From: JBNRMR01 sp050942895
GTDB lineage: Bacteria; Bacillota; Clostridia; Christensenellales; UBA1750
NCBI GenBank assembly: GCA_050942895.1
Contig: JBMNOE010000027.1
Coordinates: 1 to 31,411, forward strand
Direction of reading: 5' to 3'
Length of the DNA stretch: 31,411 bases
The position numbers and the translations under genes are program-made. Shown here one piece after another: positions 1-8,417 of the stretch. Numbering within the stretch: position 1 is the first letter of the stretch; every line of letters starts with the position of its first letter. The notes below the pieces were generated by a model. The model was not told the origin of the DNA and made no database searches. It saw only the letters and a list, made by a program, of their open reading frames with translations.

Positions 1-41
1 CAAAATATATGTAAATCAGGTGTAAGCTTTAATGCATATAA

Positions 42-80
42 TATGCAAACAGTATGCAGAAAATATGCAAAAAGTATGCA
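42..80. repeat. Four TATGCA hexamers at exact 11-bp period
   Basis: TATGCA occurs at 42, 53, 64 and 75, so each copy starts exactly 11 bp after the last. The array also reads as two near-identical 22-bp units. It sits about 70 bp upstream of the GH18-like lipoprotein gene. One-turn phasing puts all copies on one DNA face, which suits cooperative regulator binding or a bent upstream region. The function is inferred; only the repeat is observed. Confidence 0.6.
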
Positions 81-149
81 GAAAAATGATTTGGCTATAT
101 AGAAGTATAAGCGCCGGCATAATCCGCTGCTTTATTACAGGGAATTAAT

Positions 150-1202
150 ATGAACAAAAAACCTCTTGCACTTTTACTATTTCTTTTGTTTCTTTTGTTT
201 CTATTTCTAATCGCAGGCATTGCAGCCTGTTCGCCCGAAGAAAAGGAGCTGGGGCCCCCGACAGGAGCGCCGACGGACAGCCGAACCATCTCAGCGTGGC
301 TTGTCTATTGGGACTGCGAAAGCTCACTGGATGAAGTCGCCGCACTGGCTAACAAGCTTGGCAGCCTCAGCTATTTTGCCGCCTACTTTGACCCAAACGA
401 CCGGCTTTTCATTCCCGAAAGCATAGACGAACTTCGCACCCAGGTGGACGAAACCTTTACCAACAGCCCCTGGGACAGCTATCTTACCATCGTAAACGAT
501 CTTCTCCTGGAAGGCGGAGGCTCCTCCCTTAAGGATACCGCCCTTCTTTACCGCCTGCTGGAGAGCCCTCAGGCGCGAAGCCGCCATGCAGCGGACATAA
601 TCGCCCTTGCGGAATCCGCAGGCTACAACGGCATTGAGATAGATTACGAAGCAATAAAAAAGGATATGGTCCTTTGGGAGCACTTTATTCACTTCATCAG
701 CGAGCTAAACCGCCAAAGCGAAAGCGCCGGCATAAAGCTGAGGGTCATCCTTGAGTCCAGCATCGACTTTGACATGCTTAGCTTTCCCGAAGGCCCGCAA
801 TATGTGGTGATGTGTTACAATCTTCACGGCTATAACAGCATCGCCGGCCCCAAGGCCGATGACGCGTTCCTGCTGAGCGTCATCGAAAAGACCGCCTCGC
901 TGCCGGGCAAGCGCAGCTTTGCCATCGCCAGTGGAGGCTTCGAGTGGACCAACGGCCGGCCCTCCGCAATAACCGAAGCCATGGCCACAGAAATATCATC
1001 CAGGGAAATGATCAGCCCTAAAAGGGATAATGCCAGCGGCGCTCTTTTTTTTAGCTACAAAAACGGCGGCGATAAAAAAGAACTATGGTATGCGGATGCC
1101 GGCACCATCAGCCGCTGGATATCCCTCATATCCGGCCGCGGCGATTTTGATATCGCCATTTGGAGGTTGGGCGGCAACGATGCAGCCCTTTGGCTGAAAT
1201 AA
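150..1202 (+). CDS. GH18-like glycosidase lipoprotein
   Basis: Predicted cell-surface lipoprotein of 350 aa with a glycoside hydrolase family 18-type barrel. The N-terminus is a long Leu/Phe-rich hydrophobic stretch ending in a lipobox (AGIAAC, Cys27). The GH18 signature is seen as GIEIDYE (161-167), with Glu167 as presumed acid/base. A later strand reads VVMCYN where the family usually has MxYD, and the C-terminal IWRLGGND resembles the closing Trp strand of GH18 proteins. Such enzymes cleave beta-1,4-linked GlcNAc polymers (chitin, peptidoglycan, N-glycans), but divergent members can be non-catalytic. A weak AGGGA lies before the ATG. It precedes the sugar-importer operon on the same strand, but a strong promoter at 1304 separates them, so it is probably a separate transcript. 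The fold is fairly sure; the substrate is unknown. Confidence 0.72.
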   Translation: MNKKPLALLLFLLFLLFLFLIAGIAACSPEEKELGPPTGAPTDSRTISAWLVYWDCESSLDEVAALANKLGSLSYFAAYFDPNDRLFIPESIDELRTQVDETFTNSPWDSYLTIVNDLLLEGGGSSLKDTALLYRLLESPQARSRHAADIIALAESAGYNGIEIDYEAIKKDMVLWEHFIHFISELNRQSESAGIKLRVILESSIDFDMLSFPEGPQYVVMCYNLHGYNSIAGPKADDAFLLSVIEKTASLPGKRSFAIASGGFEWTNGRPSAITEAMATEISSREMISPKRDNASGALFFSYKNGGDKKELWYADAGTISRWISLISGRGDFDIAIWRLGGNDAALWLK

Positions 1203-1303
1203 TCAAGAATTCATTGCATCGCATTTTATGCTTATGGTCTTTATTAAATATAATCACCGCCCGTCCTGCCATGACTTGGAACTCCTTTTACCTGCTCGTT
1301 TAC

Positions 1304-1332
1304 TTGACATTCTTCATTTGTTATGCTATTAT
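1304..1332 (+). promoter_or_regulatory. Strong sigma-A promoter for importer 1
   Basis: A perfect TTGACA at 1304-1309 and TATTAT at 1327-1332 are separated by exactly 17 bp. Transcription would start near 1339 and drive the permease, permease and binding-protein genes. This is one of the best promoter matches in the window. Confidence 0.7.
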
Positions 1333-1496
1333 TTTCACGTATTTTGAAATAATTTTTTTGTTTTTATTGCTTTTATTTTATATATTATTATTGTTTTATT
1401 TTACTGCATTTCATTTACATTGTTGATACGTCTATTTCTATGCGCAAATTCACAGCATTTTGGCGCATGTTATTCAAGATTTGGAGGATTGTCTGG
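1333..1496 (+). other. Long T-rich 5' leader of importer 1
   Basis: About 157 nt lie between the predicted transcription start and the permease ATG. Most of it (roughly 1345-1425) is strikingly T-rich with few cytosines or guanines, and I see no stable hairpin or known riboswitch. The rest of the gene-free stretch (1203-1303) holds nothing recognisable, and no clear terminator for the GH18-like gene. Confidence 0.45.
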
Positions 1497-2459
1497 ATGA
1501 GCTCTATGGATCTAAAAAAGCAAGCGAACGCTGGCGGGGGACCTTCTTGGGCAAAAGATCTCAAGCGAGATATAAGCCGGAATTGGGAAGTATATGTCAT
1601 ACTCTTGCCGATCGTTGTCTACTACTTGATCTTTAACTATGCCCCGATGGGGGGCGCACTTATCGCCTTCCAGGACTGGAGGCCGGGCCGATCTTGGTTT
1701 GGCCCTGATGCTCGCTGGGTTGGGTTGCGGCATTTTGAAAGCTTTTTTAAAAGCTATTATTTTACCCGCACACTTTTCAATACGCTGACCATCAGCCTTT
1801 CCACCCTTATTTGGGGCTTTCCCGCCCCCATCATTCTGGCGATCCTGCTAAACGAGCTTCGTGGAAAGCTCTTTCCAAGGCTTGTTCAGACCATAGTATA
1901 TCTTCCCCACTTCATATCGATGGTGGTTTTATGCGGAATAATACGCACATTTGTGGCTGAAAACGGGGTCGTCACAAATATGCTTTCGCATCTGGGCTTC
2001 CCAAAGGCCAACATGCTTTTGAACGCCCGGCTTTTTGTACCGATATATGTCATTTCAAACATCTGGCAGGGGGTCGGCTGGGGCTCCATAGTCTATCTGG
2101 CTGCCCTGACAAGCATCGACCAGGAGCTTTACGAAGCCGCAGAGATCGACGGCGCGGGCCGCTGGAAGCAAACGCTTCACATCACCTTGCCCGGCATCAT
2201 TCCCACTATAATCATTCTGTTCATAATGCGAATGGGCTCCATCTTGAGCGTGGGAAGCGAAAAGATACTGCTGCTCTACAACGAAGGTATATACGAAACT
2301 GCGGATGTCATTTCCACGTTCACCTATCGCAAGGGGCTTTTGGAAACTAACTGGAGCTATGCCTCGGCAGTGGGCCTTTTTAACTCGGCCGTGAACTTCG
2401 TCATGGTGGTTACAGTTAATAAAATTGCCAGGCAGGTCGGCGAAATCAGTTTATGGTAA
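1497..2459 (+). CDS. Sugar ABC transporter permease (LplB type), importer 1
   Basis: Inner-membrane permease of a carbohydrate ABC importer, 320 aa. I take the ATG at 1497 because GGAGG lies at 1483-1487, nine bases upstream; the upstream ATG at 1440 lacks a comparable site. The protein shows about six hydrophobic segments. The N-terminal NWEVYVILLPIVVYYLIFNY and the text YAPMGGALIAFQDW are typical of the LplB/MalF branch. The cytoplasmic EAA loop (YEAAEIDGAGRWKQ ... LPGIIPT) contacts the ATPase. It pairs with the next gene, 13 bp downstream, as a heterodimeric channel. No ATPase gene lies in the window, so a shared MsmX/UgpC-type ATPase elsewhere is expected. The substrate cannot be read from the sequence. 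Confidence 0.9.
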   Translation: MSSMDLKKQANAGGGPSWAKDLKRDISRNWEVYVILLPIVVYYLIFNYAPMGGALIAFQDWRPGRSWFGPDARWVGLRHFESFFKSYYFTRTLFNTLTISLSTLIWGFPAPIILAILLNELRGKLFPRLVQTIVYLPHFISMVVLCGIIRTFVAENGVVTNMLSHLGFPKANMLLNARLFVPIYVISNIWQGVGWGSIVYLAALTSIDQELYEAAEIDGAGRWKQTLHITLPGIIPTIIILFIMRMGSILSVGSEKILLLYNEGIYETADVISTFTYRKGLLETNWSYASAVGLFNSAVNFVMVVTVNKIARQVGEISLW

Positions 2460-2472
2460 GGAGGGAATTATA

Positions 2473-3357
2473 ATGGCAAGTAGATCGATCAAAAAAAGCA
2501 CCGGAGAAAATATATTCAACATTTTCAATATAACGATAATGATATCAATGTGCGCAATCACACTTTACCCTTTCTGGCATGTGATTTGCGGCTCGCTCAG
2601 CAGTCCGGCAAAGCTGATGGCTCATTCCGGCGCCCTCATAAAGCCCTTGGACTTTACCCTTCTTTCCTATGAGCGCATGCTATCCAACCCGAGGGTTTGG
2701 ACGGGATACGGCAACACCATATTCTATGTGGTTGTTGGCACGTTATTTAACATATTTCTGACAATTTTGGCCGCATACGGGCTTTCGCGCAAGGGTTGCA
2801 TGTTGAACCGGGGAATAGCGCTGATGATAGTTTTCACGATGTACTTCGGCGGAGGCCTCATCCCCACATATCTGCTTATAAAAAACCTGGGCATGCTTGA
2901 AACCCGCTGGGCGCTGATAATCCCCGGCGCGCTTAGTACCTATAACATGATTATCCTAAGGACAGCCATGGCAGCCATACCCGACAGCCTTGAGGAATCG
3001 GCCATGCTGGACGGCGCAAGCCGCTTCGTTACCCTCTTTAGGATCATCCTTCCTCTTGTGGTACCCACCCTTGCGGTGCTCATACTTTACTACAGCGTAG
3101 GTCACTGGAATAGCTGGTTCCCGGCTGCGATATATCTGAGCAAAACCCCCTCGAAGCAGCCCCTTCAGCTTTACCTGCGCCAGGTGTTAATTGAAAACAA
3201 TGTCGATGAGATTTCCGGCGACAGCGATCAGGTGGGCATTGCTCAGACCCTTAAGTACGCCGTTATAGTCATCGCCACCCTACCCATACTGCTGCTTTAC
3301 CCCTTCCTTCAGAAGTACTTCGTAAAAGGCGTGATGGTAGGTTCCCTAAAAGGCTAG
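2473..3357 (+). CDS. Sugar ABC transporter permease (YtcP/MalG type), importer 1
   Basis: Second permease subunit, 294 aa. The ATG at 2473 follows an AAGGAGGG-like site that overlaps the end of the preceding gene; the in-frame upstream codon at 2425 lies inside that gene and is less likely. The protein has about six membrane segments, the EAA-loop text LEESAMLDGASRFVTLFRII with following LP, and the family-typical C-terminus LLLYPFLQKYFVKGVMVGSLKG-like (basic end of the MalG/LplC branch). It forms the translocation pore with the upstream permease. The close second copy at 9401 shares the same ending (QRYFVKGIMIGSVKG), which shows the two importers are paralogous. Confidence 0.9.
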   Translation: MASRSIKKSTGENIFNIFNITIMISMCAITLYPFWHVICGSLSSPAKLMAHSGALIKPLDFTLLSYERMLSNPRVWTGYGNTIFYVVVGTLFNIFLTILAAYGLSRKGCMLNRGIALMIVFTMYFGGGLIPTYLLIKNLGMLETRWALIIPGALSTYNMIILRTAMAAIPDSLEESAMLDGASRFVTLFRIILPLVVPTLAVLILYYSVGHWNSWFPAAIYLSKTPSKQPLQLYLRQVLIENNVDEISGDSDQVGIAQTLKYAVIVIATLPILLLYPFLQKYFVKGVMVGSLKG

Positions 3358-3416
3358 ATAGTTTTGGCAACCCGCTACCCTTTATATGCGATGGGCAACA
3401 TGCTTTTGTATAGGCG

Positions 3417-3437
3417 GGTGCCGCTTCGTGCGGCATC
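3417..3437 (+). promoter_or_regulatory. Intercistronic hairpin before binding-protein gene
   Basis: GGTGCCGC (3417-3424) pairs with GCGGCATC (3430-3437) around a TTCGT loop, with one G-U pair. No T-run follows, so it is not a classical terminator. It lies in the 207-bp gap between permease and binding-protein genes. Such hairpins often protect the downstream message so that the binding protein is made in excess; that role is inferred here. Confidence 0.4.
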
Positions 3438-3564
3438 TGTTAAGCTAAGCTCATTCACGCAGGTCCAGAACTATAAAATAAAACCACAAGTGACCGGCAT
3501 TAGGCATGTTAATCATCATCTTGTTAAGGGTAATGCTTGCAAATAGATAAGGAGGAACAAATTT

Positions 3565-5220
3565 ATGAAACTTAAGAGAATGCTTGCGATGGCATTGGCG
3601 ATCGTAATGATGCTGATCTTTGCGTCCTGCACAACCACGCCAGCCCCTCAAGCTACCCCCACTGCTACAACCGGAGGAGCCGCAAGCCCCGCAGCAACCA
3701 GCGGCAGCACCGCTGCTCCCGTTGAAAGCTCCGACCCTGTGGCGGATGGCTTCAGCTATCCGATGGAAGGCAATCCCACCCTCACCTGGTGGATGGGCCT
3801 TACCAACTCCGCATATAACGACAACAACGCAAACCTTCCCCTGTACAAGGCTCTGATGGAGCAGACGGGCGTCACCATCGAGTTCCAGCACCCCACAGTG
3901 GGTCAGGAGCAGGAGTCCTTTAACCTGATGCTGGCCGGCGGCACCTATCCTGATATCATCGAGCAAAACTATCAGGATGCAGGAAAGCTTCTGGACGATG
4001 GCATCATCATCGACCTTACCGATCTTTACCCGCAGTACGCGCCCAATCTCTATAACTGGCTGCAGGAAAACCCCAACATCGACATGCAGACCAAGAATGA
4101 CGACGGCCAGTATCTGCTGTTTGGCTTCTATAGGCCCGACCCGCTTCTGCAGGTTTCATCCGGCCCCATCGTGCGCCTGGACTTCCTGGAAAAGCTGAAC
4201 ATAAACCCCGCTGATATCACCACAATAGACGAGTGGACCGATCTGCTTATCCGCTTCCGCGATGAGTTGAACATCCAGTATCCCTTCTCCACCGACGGCG
4301 TGGGCAACACCCGCAGGCTCCAGTATGCCTTTGAAACCGGCTTCGATTTCTTTAACGAAAACGGCACGATCGAATACGGCATACTGCGCCCCGGCTACCG
4401 CGACTTCCTGGAGCTGGCCAACATGTGGCACAGCGAGGGCCTCTTGGACCCCAACTATTCCACCAACACCAAGGATGACCTCACCGCCCTGTGGCTCACC
4501 GGCAAGACCGGTCTGACATACGGCTCCGGCGGCTCCTATATTGGCCAGTGGATAACCGCAGGCTCCGAGGATCCTGACTTTAAGACCGGCGGCCTGACAT
4601 ATCCCGTCCTTAACGAGGGCGATGTCAACTACCACGGCCTGAACGTGCAGTTTGATTTCTCAAATGCAAACTCATGGTTCATGATTTCCTCCCAGTGCCA
4701 GAATGTCGAAGCGGCAATGCGCCTGCTTGACTATGGCTATTCCGAGGAAGGCCACATCCTTTACAACTTCGGCGTGGAAGGCGAGTCCTTTGAATATATA
4801 AATGGCGAGCCCATCTACCTGCCTGAAATGTTCAACCATCCCGAGTACAACCTCTCCACCGCGCTGGCATTCTATGTCCGTGCAACCGGCTCCGGCCCCT
4901 TCCAGCAGGATCCCGGCTATATCCTTCAGTACTACGAATATGACGAGCAGAAGGAAGCTCTGGGCCGCTGGGCTGGCGAAACGCAGCAGCATCAGTCTAC
5001 GAAGCTGCCTCCCATCGTGTTCACAACTGAGGCGAGCACTGAGGTCGCCAACATAATGAGCGACATCAAAACCTATATCGCCGAAGAAGAGATCAAGTTC
5101 ATCATGGGCACCCGCTCTTTGGACACCTTCGATGACTTCATAGCCCAGATCAAAAGCATGAACATCGACCGCGCTATTGAGCTTTATCAGGCAGCCCTGA
5201 ACAAATATTACGAGCGTTAA
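3565..5220 (+). CDS. Extracellular sugar-binding lipoprotein (LplA type), importer 1
   Basis: Solute-binding protein of 551 aa, anchored outside the membrane, which delivers the sugar ligand to the two upstream permeases. The start is set by AAGGAGG nine bases before the ATG. The signal peptide ends in a lipobox (LIFASC, Cys22). It is followed by a Thr/Ala/Pro-rich linker to about residue 50, then a mature two-lobed domain. The length above 500 aa and motifs such as LTWWMG and YPDIIEQNYQ fit the large LplA/YtcQ-like family, often found beside YesM/YesN systems. Candidate ligand contacts are the many Trp, Tyr and Asp residues, but no specificity can be assigned. A strong bidirectional terminator lies directly after the stop. 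Confidence 0.9.
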   Translation: MKLKRMLAMALAIVMMLIFASCTTTPAPQATPTATTGGAASPAATSGSTAAPVESSDPVADGFSYPMEGNPTLTWWMGLTNSAYNDNNANLPLYKALMEQTGVTIEFQHPTVGQEQESFNLMLAGGTYPDIIEQNYQDAGKLLDDGIIIDLTDLYPQYAPNLYNWLQENPNIDMQTKNDDGQYLLFGFYRPDPLLQVSSGPIVRLDFLEKLNINPADITTIDEWTDLLIRFRDELNIQYPFSTDGVGNTRRLQYAFETGFDFFNENGTIEYGILRPGYRDFLELANMWHSEGLLDPNYSTNTKDDLTALWLTGKTGLTYGSGGSYIGQWITAGSEDPDFKTGGLTYPVLNEGDVNYHGLNVQFDFSNANSWFMISSQCQNVEAAMRLLDYGYSEEGHILYNFGVEGESFEYINGEPIYLPEMFNHPEYNLSTALAFYVRATGSGPFQQDPGYILQYYEYDEQKEALGRWAGETQQHQSTKLPPIVFTTEASTEVANIMSDIKTYIAEEEIKFIMGTRSLDTFDDFIAQIKSMNIDRAIELYQAALNKYYER

Positions 5221-5230
5221 TTCGCTAAAC

Positions 5231-5265
5231 AAAACGGGCCGAGACTTCACGTCTTGGCCCGTTTT
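5231..5265. terminator. Bidirectional intrinsic terminator
   Basis: AAAACGGGCCGAGAC (5231-5245) pairs with GTCTTGGCCCGTTTT (5251-5265) around TTCAC, with a single G-U pair. T-runs at both ends let it stop the plus-strand binding-protein transcript and the convergent minus-strand response-regulator transcript. Confidence 0.85.
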
Positions 5266-5285
5266 ACTTTTCATGTCTTTATCTC

Positions 5286-6377
5286 TCAAGATATTTCCGG
5301 AGCTTTTTCGTTGTTTTCCGGGCTCTGCCTGCCCGAGTGAATAAGCGCGATATACTCGCTGGGATTCATGCCCATATGTTTTTTAAATATCTGGCTAAAA
5401 TATTGGGGGTTCTTCCCATATCCCACCCTCTCAGCCACAATGTATATCTTTTCATCCTCGCTTTCCCGCAAGTATTGTGCAGCCTTGCTTATGCGCAGCT
5501 TGCTTAAATATGCGGAATATTTCTCCCCCGTTACCTTGTAAAACTGGCGGCTCACATAATCAACATTCATGAAGAGATGCGTCTCGGCGATCATTTTCAG
5601 CGTTAGTGAGGGATCTGCATAATGCTTTTTTGTGTATTCGATGCACTTTTCAATGCAGGGCATGAAGCTTCTGCCGCTGTAAACGGGTTGCTCCCCTTTG
5701 CGTGCCAGCATCTGCTCGAAGTTCATGGTTAAAATCCGCGTCACATCATCCACAGTGTCAGCGCCGTCCATCATCCGGTAAAAAAGCGAAACCTCACCAA
5801 AGGCGTTATAATAGTTCCAGACATGGGCGGCGAAGCTCAAAGCGATGCTCTTGGCATAAGCGCAGCCAGGCTGGTTTTTGAATAGATATAATACATCCCT
5901 TAATATGGCCTGGGGTTCGCGCCGGGCGCAAACAAGCTCTGCGCTTAGCAGGTTTATCCGCCGAAAAACTTCGTTGGGCACCACGGTTCCCCTTCGGGAA
6001 AGGCAATCCTCCTTGGCTTTTGCCACAGTCTCGATAATCTTTTCTTTGCTGCAGGGCTTCAGCAAAAAATGCTTCACGCCAAGGCTCATGGCTGCGTGAG
6101 CATATTCGAACTTGCCATAGCCGGTGAGTATTATAAATTCGATCTCCCTGTTCATTTGGCGGATACGCTCGATCATCTCAAGGCCGGTGAAAAGCGGCAT
6201 CCTGATATCGGTCATCACCAGGTCTGGGTTCTCGTCCATTATCATGTCCAGACCCTCGGCGCCATTTGAGCAAAGACCGATGAGCTTTATCCCTAAGGCC
6301 CCCCAGTCGATTCTCGCGCCTATATTTTCGCGTATTATCTTTTCGTCATCAATAATTATCAGCTTAAGCATTTGCAT
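5286..6377 (-). CDS. AraC-type response regulator (YesN family)
   Basis: Cytoplasmic DNA-binding response regulator, 363 aa, the partner of the kinase encoded just upstream. The receiver domain (about 1-120) has the acidic pocket IIIDDE, the phospho-acceptor Asp57 in MTDIRMP, the Thr of ILTGYG and the Lys of LLKP. A variable middle follows, then a C-terminal AraC double helix-turn-helix (about 255-350) with the typical endings VAERVGYGKNPQYFSQIFKK and MGMNPSEY. I chose the ATG at 6377 because GGAG (6388-6385) lies seven bases upstream; the ATG at 6371 and a TTG at 6395 are alternatives. It overlaps the kinase gene by 14 bp, so the two are translationally coupled. It probably activates one or both flanking importers. 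Confidence 0.9.
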   Translation of the reverse strand: MQMLKLIIIDDEKIIRENIGARIDWGALGIKLIGLCSNGAEGLDMIMDENPDLVMTDIRMPLFTGLEMIERIRQMNREIEFIILTGYGKFEYAHAAMSLGVKHFLLKPCSKEKIIETVAKAKEDCLSRRGTVVPNEVFRRINLLSAELVCARREPQAILRDVLYLFKNQPGCAYAKSIALSFAAHVWNYYNAFGEVSLFYRMMDGADTVDDVTRILTMNFEQMLARKGEQPVYSGRSFMPCIEKCIEYTKKHYADPSLTLKMIAETHLFMNVDYVSRQFYKVTGEKYSAYLSKLRISKAAQYLRESEDEKIYIVAERVGYGKNPQYFSQIFKKHMGMNPSEYIALIHSGRQSPENNEKAPEIS

Positions 6378-8154
6378 TGTCTCGCTCCATTTCAATCCTC
6401 GGCATGCTCACCCGGACTACCGCCATGCCAGCTTCATTTGTCACCGCAAGGCCGTATTTTTGCCCGTAAGCGATCTGCATCCGCTCATGTATGTTCCTAA
6501 GGCCGATGCCGATATTTTCCGGCGCGCCATCAGCGTGGATCTTCTTGTTCAGCGCCTCGTCGAACTCGGAACCGGTGTTCTTAACTGCAATGAGGATATC
6601 GCCTTTCTCCTCCTTTATCGAAAGGAATATCTCGCACATATCCGCCGTTTCTTCCATCGCATATTTGATGGCATTTTCGACAATCGGCTGTATCGTCATC
6701 TTTGGAATTTGGCAGCCCATGAGACTTTCATCAATGCGCCTGTGGAAGGCAAGGCGGCTTTCAAAGCGAATTCCCTGTATCGTCATATAGCTTTCGACTA
6801 TCTCAAGCTCGGTTTTGATGGTCACCATATCGCTGCGCTCCAAAGTGCCTCGCAGGGTGTGTCCCAGGGCCTGCACCAGCCGGGCGATTCTCTCCTCCCC
6901 CGCAGACTCGCTGTACCAGTTGATGGTTTCAAGGGTGTTATAAAGAAAGTGTGGGTTGATCTGATTTTCCAGCTGCTTAAACTGGGCCTCTTTTATCAGG
7001 AGCTGCTTCACATAGTTATCGTTTATAAGGTTGCGTATTTGTTCCGCCATGCTGTCAAGCTGCACATGGGCCGCGCCCAATTCATCGTTGCGGCGGGTGT
7101 AATCATAGCCCACGTCTATCGGCTCCAGTCTTCCGCTGCTATACACCTGCATCTTGTGGTTTAGCGTGCCAAAGTGAGTAGTGATGGAGTCCAAGCTGCG
7201 CTTGCTGGCATAAACCAGAAAAATGGCCAGCGCTGAAATGCACGCCACCATTATCCTTTGAGTGTTTAAAAGTGTCTTGTAGCCTGCGAAGTTGATCATG
7301 TAAAAATAGCGAAGGCCCAGCTTTGGCATGTCCCTTTCCTGCACCAGGTATGATTTTCCGTCAAGATCGGCGATCATCTGCTCCCGGCGGATGGAAAGCA
7401 CCGAGTCCTCCACACCCTTGGGCAGGGGTCCGGCAGAGTATAGCACCCCCTGCTGGGATGCCAGCAAAATTGTGGCCGGTTCGGCGTTAAAGCTGCTGTT
7501 TGATATGTCTCGAAGGATTCGCTGCATATTCACACGAAGGACAAGAGAGCCATGGTATGAGAAATTGTAATTATCTATCGTGTAGACAGTCCTGGCGACG
7601 AATATGCCGCCAGAATCGCTGTCTAAAACCTGATAGACGCTGCTGCGCTTGTTGGCAGCGGTGGCCCTTGCGATGATCCCCCTGGCTTCCTCGCTGAGAC
7701 TGGACGCCATTGGGTGATACCTGGAGTAGTGAATCAATTTGCTTGAATCGTTTTTATAATCACCATTGGGCCATATATAAACATATGAGATATAATCGTT
7801 ATAGCTGCAATAATTTGCCAATGTGCTGGTGATTTCAATATATTCGCTAAGTCCGCCGGACCGGCCGCCTTCGTTTGCGCTTTCACCTTCCCGCAGGTAG
7901 CTGATTATGACCGGATCACGCGCCATCATGGAGGCGATATCGCTTATTGTGCCGAATATGCTGTCCAGCCGAACAGCCGCGTGGGCCATGCCCTCGGATG
8001 TGGCGGTTCTCAAAGTTGCGCGGCTCTTATTCCAAAAAACCGACGTAGTCACAAGGGAGGCAATGCATATAAGAGTCATTGAAAGAGCGACAATATACAT
8101 GAGCTTGCCCTTAATTGTTCGTGGAACTATATTTGCTGCGCATTTTTTAAGCAT
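6364..8154 (-). CDS. Sensor histidine kinase (YesM family)
   Basis: Membrane sensor kinase, 596 aa. One transmembrane helix near residues 16-38 and another near 280-305 flank a large extracellular sensor region. The cytoplasmic part has the His_kinase motif NQINPHFLYNTLETI, with phospho-His at about 402, then an ATPase domain with VENAIKYA and GIGLRNIHERM. The open frame runs up to 8430, but I place the start at the ATG at 8154: it has a CGGGGA site seven bases upstream, and a promoter predicted at 8205-8233 would begin transcription near 8198, after the alternative ATG at 8199. It is divergent from importer 2. The ligand is presumably a glycan or a liganded binding protein. Confidence 0.88.
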   Translation of the reverse strand: MLKKCAANIVPRTIKGKLMYIVALSMTLICIASLVTTSVFWNKSRATLRTATSEGMAHAAVRLDSIFGTISDIASMMARDPVIISYLREGESANEGGRSGGLSEYIEITSTLANYCSYNDYISYVYIWPNGDYKNDSSKLIHYSRYHPMASSLSEEARGIIARATAANKRSSVYQVLDSDSGGIFVARTVYTIDNYNFSYHGSLVLRVNMQRILRDISNSSFNAEPATILLASQQGVLYSAGPLPKGVEDSVLSIRREQMIADLDGKSYLVQERDMPKLGLRYFYMINFAGYKTLLNTQRIMVACISALAIFLVYASKRSLDSITTHFGTLNHKMQVYSSGRLEPIDVGYDYTRRNDELGAAHVQLDSMAEQIRNLINDNYVKQLLIKEAQFKQLENQINPHFLYNTLETINWYSESAGEERIARLVQALGHTLRGTLERSDMVTIKTELEIVESYMTIQGIRFESRLAFHRRIDESLMGCQIPKMTIQPIVENAIKYAMEETADMCEIFLSIKEEKGDILIAVKNTGSEFDEALNKKIHADGAPENIGIGLRNIHERMQIAYGQKYGLAVTNEAGMAVVRVSMPRIEMERDNANA

Positions 8155-8204
8155 ATCAAATCCCCGTGGTATATTAGTGTTTTCATTTTCTTTTGTCATG
8201 GGTA

Positions 8205-8233
8205 AATATAACATGTTTGATGATCCGAAGCAA
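8205..8233 (-). promoter_or_regulatory. Promoter for kinase/regulator operon
   Basis: On the minus strand TTGCTT (8233-8228) and TATATT (8210-8205) are separated by 17 bp. The predicted transcript begins near 8198 and leaves a leader of about 44 nt before the ATG at 8154. Confidence 0.45.
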
Positions 8234-8284
8234 CCGTGACGGAAAAGAGATAGGTTTTTTAATGTTGCAAGTCGGTTTTTTGAG

Positions 8285-8312
8285 TTGTCAGCCACTGGCC
8301 TTAATGTATAAT
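8285..8312 (+). promoter_or_regulatory. Promoter for importer 2
   Basis: TTGTCA (8285-8290) and a perfect TATAAT (8307-8312) are separated by 16 bp. The start point near 8319 gives a leader of roughly 100 nt. It is arranged divergently from the kinase promoter, so the gap of about 50 bp between the two is a natural site for the response regulator. Confidence 0.6.
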
Positions 8313-8417
8313 TAATTGTGTAACACTGGAAAGCAAAAGAATAAATAGCAATCAAATAGCTACTAAATAGATAGTAAGCAAACTGAAATTGTGAAATTGG
8401 TAAACAGGAGTGAGCAA

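Noticed and set aside
42..80. TATGCA repeats as a CRISPR array
   Set aside because: Repeats are only 6 bp with 5-bp gaps; no spacer-sized unique segments and no cas genes are present.
1160..1426. 88-aa hydrophobic open frame
   Set aside because: Overlaps the GH18-like gene end, the strong promoter and the T-rich leader; the hydrophobic residues simply come from the T-rich DNA, and there is no ribosome site.
3364..3546. 60-aa open frame in the permease to binding-protein gap
   Set aside because: No ribosome binding site, no protein-like pattern, and it contains the intercistronic hairpin.
6124..7164. 346-aa open frame on the plus strand
   Set aside because: It lies antisense to the clearly recognisable response regulator and kinase genes, and its translation has no domain sense.
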